Assembly (NCBI GenBank): GCA_021648745.1
Contig: JAKISE010000016.1
Coordinates: 1-48,225, forward strand
Direction: 5' to 3'
Length of the DNA stretch: 48,225 bases
DNA from: Cyclobacteriaceae bacterium
Lineage (GTDB): Bacteria; Bacteroidota; Bacteroidia; Cytophagales; Cyclobacteriaceae
The translations under genes and the position numbers were made by a program. The notes under the pieces are model-generated. The model was not told where the DNA came from. It ran no database searches and was given only the letters and a program-made list of their open reading frames with translations. Positions 42,698 to 48,225 of this stretch are shown one piece after another (the stretch's first letter is position 1; every line of letters begins with the position of its first letter).

Positions 42698-44053
42698 ATG
42701 CAGGAAACAACTAAAAATATTCATTTAATTGCTATGGGCGGTAGTGTTATGCATGCGCTTGCCATTGCTCTTAAACAACAAGGATTTAATGTATCTGGCT
42801 CAGATGACCAATATTTTGATCCTGCTAAATCTGCGCTAGAAAAAGCAGGCCTAAGCGTTGATGCTGGATGGAATCCGGACTTGATAACTACGGATATTAA
42901 TTTTGTAGTGCTAGGAATGCACGCCCAAAAGGATAACCCTGAATTGCGCAAAGCACAAGAACTAGGGCTGATAATCTACTCTTTTCCAGAATTCATATAC
43001 CAGCAAAGCAAGAATAAGCAACGCATAGTTATTGGTGGCAGCCATGGTAAAACCACCATCACCTCTATTATGATGCATGTTCTCAAGTTTTTTAATAAGA
43101 AATTCGACTATGTTGTTGGTGCCGATGTTGTTGGATTTGAAAATCGAGTAAAGTTATCAGACGCTCCAGTCATCATAATTGAAGGCGATGAATACCTTTC
43201 TTCTCGCATTGATCCTACCCCTAAATTCTTAAGGTATCAGCATCATATTGGCGTAATTAGTGGCATTGCTTGGGATCATGTAAATGTATTTAAAACGGAA
43301 GCAGATTATATTGAGCAGTTTAGAAAGTTCGTAATTTCTACCCCAAAAGCAGGCTCGTTAATTTATAATGATGAAGATAGTATTGCAAAGGAACTTGGCT
43401 CAATAGAAGGATTAGATATTAACTACCTGCCATTTTTAACATTAGATCATACTATAAAAGATGGCATCACTTATTTAATATCAAAAAATGACGATATTAA
43501 ATTAAAGGTGTTTGGCAAACACAATATATCTAATTTAGCCGCTGCTAAAGAGGTGCTAATTAGGTTAGGTGTTAACGAAGAGGAGTTTTTCGAGGCTATT
43601 CAATCTTTTGAATTACCCTCATTACGACTCGATGAGCTATTAAAAAAGGGTAGCTTTACCATCTACCGCGATTATGCCCACGCACCATCTAAAGTAAAAG
43701 CAACAACAGAAGCAGTAAAAGCACAAGATAAATCGAAGCCATTGATAGGCGTGCTAGAGTTACATACCTATAGTAGCTTAAACAAAGATTTTTTGCCTCA
43801 TTACAAAAACAGCTTAGCAAATTGTGATAAAGCCATTATTTTTGTTGACCCAGAGGCAATCGCTATTAAAGGCTTAGAAGCAATCACCAATAATGATATT
43901 AAAAATGCCTTTGAGCGAAACAATATTATAATAGTTAGTAACGCAGATGAGCTTAAAGCTGAATTGCAAACTATAGATCAAAAAAACACTAATCTTTTAT
44001 TAATGAGTTCTGGCAATTTTGGCGGGCTCAATTTTACATCTCTTTTTTCATAA
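42698..44053 (+). CDS. mpl: Murein peptide ligase, Mpl-type Mur ligase
   Basis: A 451-residue Mur ligase that attaches recycled tripeptide to UDP-MurNAc in peptidoglycan recycling. ATG 42698 is preferred over the in-frame TTG at 42647, since the Rossmann start IHLIAMGGSVM follows immediately. Motifs are GSDDQYFDP, the ATP loop GGSHGKTTITS (~116), IIEGDEYLSSRID and the binding residues RDYAHAPSKVKAT. HIGVISGIAWDHVNVF is the Mur ligase WDH element. The EGDEYL variant and GSHGKTT favour Mpl over MurC, but MurC cannot be wholly excluded by eye. Confidence 0.88.
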   Translation: MQETTKNIHLIAMGGSVMHALAIALKQQGFNVSGSDDQYFDPAKSALEKAGLSVDAGWNPDLITTDINFVVLGMHAQKDNPELRKAQELGLIIYSFPEFIYQQSKNKQRIVIGGSHGKTTITSIMMHVLKFFNKKFDYVVGADVVGFENRVKLSDAPVIIIEGDEYLSSRIDPTPKFLRYQHHIGVISGIAWDHVNVFKTEADYIEQFRKFVISTPKAGSLIYNDEDSIAKELGSIEGLDINYLPFLTLDHTIKDGITYLISKNDDIKLKVFGKHNISNLAAAKEVLIRLGVNEEEFFEAIQSFELPSLRLDELLKKGSFTIYRDYAHAPSKVKATTEAVKAQDKSKPLIGVLELHTYSSLNKDFLPHYKNSLANCDKAIIFVDPEAIAIKGLEAITNNDIKNAFERNNIIIVSNADELKAELQTIDQKNTNLLLMSSGNFGGLNFTSLFS

Positions 44054-44056
44054 CCT

Positions 44057-44860
44057 ATGCCACTTCATTTAAAAAATCCTTTGGTTGTATTCGATTTAGA
44101 AACCACAGGAACTTCCATTGCCAACGATCGAATTGTTGAATTTTCATTTGTAAAAGTTAATATCAATGGAGAAAAAGAGGTTAAAACCATGCGTATTAAC
44201 CCTGCCATGCCAATCCCAATTGAATCTAGCTTGATACATGGTATTTACGATAAAGATGTAGCAGATGCCCCAACATTTAAATCAGTTGCTAAGAACTTAG
44301 CAAAATGGCTTGAAGGTTGTGATTTAGGAGGATTTAACTCCATAAAATTTGATGTGCCCATTTTAGCAGAGGAGTTTTTAAGATCTGATGTAGAATTTGA
44401 CGTATCGAACCGTAAAATGATAGATGCTCAGCGGATTTTTCATATGATGGAGAAAAGGACTTTATCAGCAGCTTATAAATTTTACTGCGATAAAGACTTG
44501 GTGGGAGCCCACGGTGCCGAAGCTGATACTTTAGCAACCCTTGAAGTACTTGAAGCCCAAGTTGTAAAATACGATGGCCAAGAAGTAACAAACAACCTAG
44601 GTAAAACCATTGGCACCATAGAAAACAATATGGATACACTCCATCAACTCACTTTTAATAATGTGGTTGATTTAGCAGGCAGGTTAGCCTATAATAAGGA
44701 TAATGATATAGTATTTAATTTTGGAAAACACAAAGGAAAACTAGTTTCCGCTGTTTTTGCTAAGGAGCCCTCCTATTACGATTGGATGATGAAAGCAGAA
44801 TTTCCATTGGATACTAAAAACAGGTTGACCAAAATCAGGCTGGGGGCTATGAAACGGTAG
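44057..44860 (+). CDS. DEDDh 3'-5' exonuclease with DUF3820-like tail
   Basis: A 267-residue protein. The exonuclease I motif is VVFDLETTGTSI (Asp11-x-Glu13), motif II GGFNSIKFDVPIL, and motif III HGAEADTLATLEV, together the DEDDh family of DNA polymerase III epsilon and RNase T. The last ~50 residues (FNFGKHKGKLVSAVFAKEPSYYDWMM) match the short DUF3820 fold often appended to such exonucleases. It begins 3 bp after mpl and is likely cotranscribed. Role in DNA or RNA trimming; not the replicative epsilon itself by neighbourhood. Confidence 0.9.
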   Translation: MPLHLKNPLVVFDLETTGTSIANDRIVEFSFVKVNINGEKEVKTMRINPAMPIPIESSLIHGIYDKDVADAPTFKSVAKNLAKWLEGCDLGGFNSIKFDVPILAEEFLRSDVEFDVSNRKMIDAQRIFHMMEKRTLSAAYKFYCDKDLVGAHGAEADTLATLEVLEAQVVKYDGQEVTNNLGKTIGTIENNMDTLHQLTFNNVVDLAGRLAYNKDNDIVFNFGKHKGKLVSAVFAKEPSYYDWMMKAEFPLDTKNRLTKIRLGAMKR

Positions 44861-44883
44861 CAAAGAGCCCTTTATCATAAATT

Positions 44884-45204
44884 TTGATAAAAAAACATAA
44901 AGAGGAAATCCGCCAGCTTTCAACAAAGTATAAGGTATCTAAATTGTATGCCTTTGGTTCGGTATTAACCGAACGTTTTAATACTAAGAGCGACATTGAT
45001 TTTTTAGTCCACTTTTCGGGCGTGCCACTTTTAGATCATTTTGACAATTACATGAATTTTAAAGAACATTTGGAATTACTGCTTTCAAGAAATGTTGATT
45101 TAGTTGAAGTTCAAACTGTAAAAAATCCAATCCTCAAACGCTCAATTAACCAAACTAAAACACTTATATATGATAGAAAAAGAGATACTCAAATGGCTAT
45201 TTGA
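44884..45204 (+). CDS. MNT-type nucleotidyltransferase antitoxin
   Basis: A 106-residue nucleotidyltransferase. The start must be TTG 44884 or another non-ATG codon, since no ATG precedes the motif. The signature YAFGSVLTERFNTKSDIDFLV contains G-S-x(n)-D-x-D. Proteins of this kind (MntA) silence their HEPN partner by adding AMP to it. Its 3' end overlaps the broken hepT gene by 35 nt, so the antitoxin is intact while its toxin is interrupted. Confidence 0.85.
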   Translation: MIKKHKEEIRQLSTKYKVSKLYAFGSVLTERFNTKSDIDFLVHFSGVPLLDHFDNYMNFKEHLELLLSRNVDLVEVQTVKNPILKRSINQTKTLIYDRKRDTQMAI

Positions 45205-45676
45205 TATAAAAAGTGCAATCCTTGAGATTGATGGTTATTTCAATTCCTTTCCAAGAGACTTCAAGCAATACCAATCTAACATTGTTTTAAAGAGAGCTAT
45301 AGAACGTGACTTCGGAATTGCAAAACAATAACTAATTGTTTCTAACTCGTTCTTTTGCGTTTTATCTTCATCACTAAATTCTTACATAAACGTGGCTATG
45401 CGCAACTTTATTGACTTGCTAAAACACAAAATAACTTCGTTATAATTCAATGACTTATTGTTTTACAATTCCATAGAAATAATTGGGGAGGCTGTTAATC
45501 GAATTTTAAAACAAGATCCGGATTTTTCTATTGAGAATGCTAAACGGATTACTGGATTGAGAAACCAAATCATTCATGCCTATGACAATATTTCTGATGA
45601 AAACATTTGGGCCGTTGTTTCAAAACATATCCCATTATTAAAAGAGGAAGTTAACAACTTAATTGATTCGAATTAA
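45170..45676 (+). pseudogene. hepT: hepT (HEPN toxin) gene interrupted by an insertion
   Basis: The 5' part (45170-45313) begins MIEKEILKWLFDIKSAILEI and runs in frame to KRAIERDF. The 3' part (from 45473) reads IEIIGEAVNRILKQDPDFSI and continues to the HEPN motif RNQIIH (R-x4-H) and HIPLLKEEV. The 159 bp between them form a palindromic element and bring an in-frame stop at 45329. Removing exactly 45314-45472 gives a 115-codon ORF of normal HepT length. The toxin is therefore inactivated, leaving the antitoxin gene upstream unopposed. Confidence 0.88.
45314..45472. mobile_element. 159-bp MITE-like palindromic element in hepT
   Basis: Terminal inverted repeats GGAATTGCAAAACAATAA (45314-45331) and TTATTGTTTTACAATTCC (45455-45472) differ at one of 18 positions. 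Similarity continues inward through ATTG, TAAC and TTTTG.GTTTTA on both arms, toward a central GTGGC-tat-GCGCAAC stem near 45393-45408. No ORF is present, so movement would need a transposase in trans. A target duplication is not clear; the restored sequence RDFIEIIG has one codon more than expected (RDFEIIG), which may be a footprint. Confidence 0.82.
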
Positions 45677-45715
45677 TGGATTATAATCTCAATTGCACTT
45701 ACTATTTTTACGCTA

Positions 45716-46705
45716 ATGAGTGATTTTTTAACTGATAGCTTTGGTCGCCCACTAGAATACCTGCGCTTAGCGGTAACAGATAGGTGCAACCTACGATGTT
45801 TTTATTGTATGCCTGCCGAAGGCATTAATTATGTGCCTCGCAAAGACCTTCTTTCTTATGAAGAAATGCTCCGTCTTACACGCATTTTTGTACAGCTTGG
45901 AGTGAATAAAATAAGGCTCACAGGAGGAGAACCTTTTGTAAGACATAATTTTTACGGGTTTTTAAAACGGCTTACCAAAATTGAAGGATTAGATAAAATT
46001 GCCATCACAACTAACGGTTCTGTTGCAGGCAAACATATTCCCTTCTTAAAGGAAATAGGCATCACATCCATTAACTTAAGCTTGGATACTCTCAATAAAG
46101 AAAAATTCAATAAAATTACCCGTAGAGATTTTTTTGACCAAGCCATGGAAACCTATAATTCAGTATTGGATGCAGGCATAAAACTATCTATTAATATGGT
46201 GGTAATGGAAGGTAGAAATATTGAAGACATTGTGCCCATGGCGATGCTTACCAAAAATAACGATGTTACCGTGCGCTATATTGAAGAGATGCCTTTTAAT
46301 GGCAAAGGTGCAAGAAACACCATTGGGTATAATCATAGAAAAATTTTAGAAACGCTGAAATCAAATTTACCTGCATTATCTCCTCTTACATTTGAAGATG
46401 GCACTACAGCTCAAGAGTATTCTATCGAAGGGCATAATGGTAAAGTTGGCATTATTGCAGCCCACACACGTACTTTTTGCAGTTCTTGTAATCGTATTAG
46501 GGTTACAGCTACTGGCCAAATGAAAAACTGCTTGTACGATGATGGTGTACTCAACATTAAGCGAATGCTCACCAATGGCTCCTCCGACCAAATGATATGC
46601 GAAGCTATAAAAGCAGGCTATAGCAAAAAGTTTAAGGATGGCAGAGTATCAGAGGCCAATCAAACCGAAGCAATTTCAGAATCAATGAGTAGTATTGGAG
46701 GGTGA
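45716..46705 (+). CDS. moaA: GTP 3',8-cyclase, molybdenum cofactor biosynthesis
   Basis: A 329-residue radical SAM enzyme that starts molybdopterin synthesis from GTP. The SAM cluster site is CNLRCFYC (C-x3-C-x2-C, residues ~24-31). KIRLTGGEPFVRHNF follows, and the C-terminal cluster is FCSSCNRIRVTATGQMKNC. The usual final Gly-Gly is present (SSIGG), required for activity in this family. It needs MoaC, MoaD and MoaE, none of which is in the window. The MOSC protein at 16962-17753 is a possible user of the cofactor. The gene's last codons are partly duplicated at 47607-47654. Confidence 0.96.
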   Translation: MSDFLTDSFGRPLEYLRLAVTDRCNLRCFYCMPAEGINYVPRKDLLSYEEMLRLTRIFVQLGVNKIRLTGGEPFVRHNFYGFLKRLTKIEGLDKIAITTNGSVAGKHIPFLKEIGITSINLSLDTLNKEKFNKITRRDFFDQAMETYNSVLDAGIKLSINMVVMEGRNIEDIVPMAMLTKNNDVTVRYIEEMPFNGKGARNTIGYNHRKILETLKSNLPALSPLTFEDGTTAQEYSIEGHNGKVGIIAAHTRTFCSSCNRIRVTATGQMKNCLYDDGVLNIKRMLTNGSSDQMICEAIKAGYSKKFKDGRVSEANQTEAISESMSSIGG

Positions 46706-46706
46706 A

Positions 46707-47197
46707 TTAAAGTTTATTGCTTTCTGCAATAAATTCAAAGCGGTGCATACAGTAATTGAAAACTCTGTTATAAATGCCTAATAAAGAAAAACTAGCTTCA
46801 TAAATATGATTAATACTTTCAACTAATTCCTCCTTAATATAGGTCTATATTCATGCGCAATTTCATTTCGCTCTTTTCGTAATGTTGTCCAATCATTGGT
46901 GGATATAATTTCAAGCTCTTCTAATCTGTTCAGGCGATCAATATACGGCATACTTTTTACCTCCTCTCCTAATAAAACCAACAAATAAGGAAATATTTTA
47001 TCCCCCATTGTATCTTGAAGCTTAGAAAAGCGAAAAAACATCTGGTCTATAAAACTAGATAGCTCGTCAGAAAGATTTACATAAACAGGTAAGGTTAGTG
47101 GCATCTTAGTTTTTAACCTGTCCATAGCCAATTGCAATCTCGTTTTGTGTTGATTGCACTCATAAAGCTTTTCAATAAATTTTTCTTTGCGTTCCAT
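46707..47197 (-). pseudogene. HEPN-domain toxin gene with C-terminal frameshift
   Basis: The first 124 codons (47197-46823) encode a HEPN protein with the RNEIAH motif (R-x4-H) near residue 112 and end prematurely at RPILRRN. Shifting by one base after PIL gives EELVESINHIYEASFSLLGI, open for 41 codons to a TAA at 46707, two bases from the moaA stop. One added A in TTAAGGAGG (to TTAAAGGAGG) restores a 163-residue protein. So the gene probably lost one base; the truncated product keeps the catalytic motif but loses its last helices. It starts directly after the MNT gene stop. Confidence 0.75.
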
Positions 47198-47488
47198 TTA
47201 TAGCTCTATCCCATGTGTTAATGCTTCTTGTTCAATCATTCGGTTTTTGTCTTTTGCAATTATCACATCTATTTTTTGTTCGCCCAATGTTTGATCTAGC
47301 TCTACCAAAAATGCTATCTTCTGTTTATGAAGGTCTCTTGTTTTATCCTTAGGGCATACGTATAAATCAATATCGCCACCTTTTTTTCGGTCATCGATAC
47401 GGCTTCCGAACAGATAAATCTTACCATCCTTAAAATGAGTTTTAAAAGATTTTTTTATTGATTCTTGCTGCCAAGGAAGTAATCTCAT
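47198..47488 (-). CDS. MNT-type nucleotidyltransferase antitoxin, second copy
   Basis: A 96-residue nucleotidyltransferase with YLFGSRIDDRKKGGDIDLYV (G-S-x(n)-D-x-D active site), followed by KIDVIIAKDK carrying the third acidic position. It lies immediately upstream of, and touching, the HEPN gene, so it forms a complete MNT-HEPN module except for the HEPN frameshift. It is only distantly similar to the first MNT protein (44884-45204), so the two modules are of different subfamilies. Confidence 0.85.
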   Translation of the reverse strand: MRLLPWQQESIKKSFKTHFKDGKIYLFGSRIDDRKKGGDIDLYVCPKDKTRDLHKQKIAFLVELDQTLGEQKIDVIIAKDKNRMIEQEALTHGIEL

Positions 47489-47606
47489 CTGTTAATTGTT
47501 GATTTATTGCTGTTTCAAATATACAATATTTGCTATGATGATTAAATATTTGCACTTTTAACTTCTTCTGCGGATCTTAAATAATTTGTAATATAGTTGA
47601 ACAAAA

Positions 47607-47654
47607 GCCAATCAAACAGTGGCTATATCGGAATCTATGAGTAGTGAGGGGTAA
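47607..47654 (+). pseudogene. Displaced fragment resembling the 3' end of moaA
   Basis: Read in one frame the segment gives ANQTVAISESMSSEG and a stop, against ANQTEAISESMSSIGG at the end of moaA (46655-46705). GCCAATCAAAC and ATGAGTAGT are identical in both, with mostly synonymous differences between. No moaA similarity is seen further upstream. It looks like a severed end of a moaA-type gene, separated from moaA by the TA module. Confidence 0.6.
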
Positions 47655-47733
47655 GTAACTTCCTCCGAATCCTCAAAACACAACCCTCTTTATGACAACA
47701 GCAAGCGTATTGTGTTTGTAACTTCTCTAACCT

Positions 47734-48225
47734 CTATTCTACCAACTTTAATGCATTTTTCTTTTGCACTGGACTAATAGTATCCAATTCTTCTGTGTAT
47801 TTTTTAATTATCTTTAGTGTGCTGCTATCATCGTGATAGACCGAATACCACCCTTGTCTCTCATGTGCAGGGTCTCCAATCAAAGAGTCTCCTTCTTTCC
47901 AAAAACCTCCAGGCCTAGTAGCTTTTTCCTGACCCCCCCAAGACCAAAAGTTACAACCTTGGATAGGATCCTTGTTCTGAATTTTTTGAAGTGTGTATTC
48001 AAAAATTTGCTGGAAATATTTATCTCGAAAAGAGGTAGAAATGTCTGGAGTGAATGCTCCACCATTTCTAGAGACTCCAAACTCTTCGATTACTAATGGC
48101 TTCTTTAATTTCTTTGCTATTTCATTTTGTTCATTCAAATAAGCTATGGATTTTGCTACAGCAGTATCAAAACTTGCCGTATCGTTCGGATCAAACCATC
48201 CCCAGTTTTGAATCCATACATGAGT
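47734..48225 (-). CDS. GH5-family endo-beta-mannanase/cellulase-like protein, partial
   Basis: The 3' 164 codons of a gene whose start lies beyond the window. The frame is open to the right edge (THVWIQNWGWFDP...). The nucleophile Glu is in LVIEEFG, and FWSWGGQ is the strand-8 Trp motif. HVWIQNW and the PLVIEEFGVSR arrangement are typical of GH5_7 beta-mannanases, which cut mannan. The final residues (TISPVQKKNALKLVE) form a short tail without a T9SS sorting domain. The signal sequence, if any, is outside the window. Confidence 0.82.
   Translation of the reverse strand, partial: THVWIQNWGWFDPNDTASFDTAVAKSIAYLNEQNEIAKKLKKPLVIEEFGVSRNGGAFTPDISTSFRDKYFQQIFEYTLQKIQNKDPIQGCNFWSWGGQEKATRPGGFWKEGDSLIGDPAHERQGWYSVYHDDSSTLKIIKKYTEELDTISPVQKKNALKLVE

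Noticed and set aside
1..48225. tRNA or rRNA genes
   Set aside because: I saw no cloverleaf-like segment with conserved TTC-A or CCA features and no rRNA-like stretch in the intergenic regions.

Overview
The window is AT-rich chromosomal DNA from a member of the Bacteroidota, most likely a Cytophagales-type gliding or marine bacterium. Supporting signs are a type IX secretion (T9SS) C-terminal sorting domain on the first gene, a T9SS plug protein, a DUF3276 (PUR-like) protein, an Mpl-type ligase, two promoter candidates of the TTTG-N19/20-TAnnTTTG type, few Shine-Dalgarno sequences and frequent lipoproteins. No species can be assigned from the sequence alone.

Left part (about 1-12.9 kb) is a starch/maltodextrin locus. 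It holds a secreted GH13 alpha-amylase with a T9SS tail, a LacI-type regulator with perfect GCAAACGTTTGC-type operators, two lipoprotein GH13 enzymes, an MFS sugar transporter, beta-phosphoglucomutase and a GH65 maltose-phosphorylase-type enzyme. Extracellular starch would be cut outside the cell, maltose carried inward by MFS, then phosphorolysed to glucose plus beta-glucose-1-phosphate, which PgmB converts to glucose-6-phosphate. No SusC/SusD pair is present in the window. Three junctions in this operon use the same 8-nt overlap, ATGAATAA.

Middle part (13-32.5 kb) is mostly housekeeping or poorly characterised. It contains a lipoprotein, an ABCG-like transporter with a TerB-like N-terminus, a MOSC protein, a sorbosone-dehydrogenase-like propeller protein, an ABC-F ATPase, the T9SS plug, a solitary Cas6-family endoribonuclease, the operon DUF3276/AI-2E-type permease/YchF, a DUF58 protein, an Alvin-type ferredoxin, a sodium:solute symporter, a previously uncalled 50-residue membrane protein, a PIG-L deacetylase and a small SET-domain methyltransferase.

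Right part (32.5-48.2 kb) contains an RluA-type pseudouridine synthase, a DUF4287 protein, asparagine synthetase B, a NarL-type two-component pair, a bifunctional nuclease, EtfAB, a TPR protein, Mpl, a DEDDh exonuclease, two MNT/HEPN toxin-antitoxin modules flanking moaA, and the 3' part of a GH5 mannanase-like gene.

The most noteworthy signals are structural. (1) A family of 173-174 bp imperfect palindromes with terminal inverted repeats and an invariant 20-bp central hairpin occurs three times; one copy lies just upstream of the solitary cas6 and one supplies the stop codon of a phospholipase D remnant. (2) A different, 159-bp palindromic element interrupts hepT, and its computed removal restores a 115-codon ORF. 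(3) The second HEPN gene has a one-base frameshift, so both HEPN toxins in the window are damaged. (4) A short displaced copy of the moaA 3' end lies beyond the second TA module, suggesting insertion at the end of moaA.
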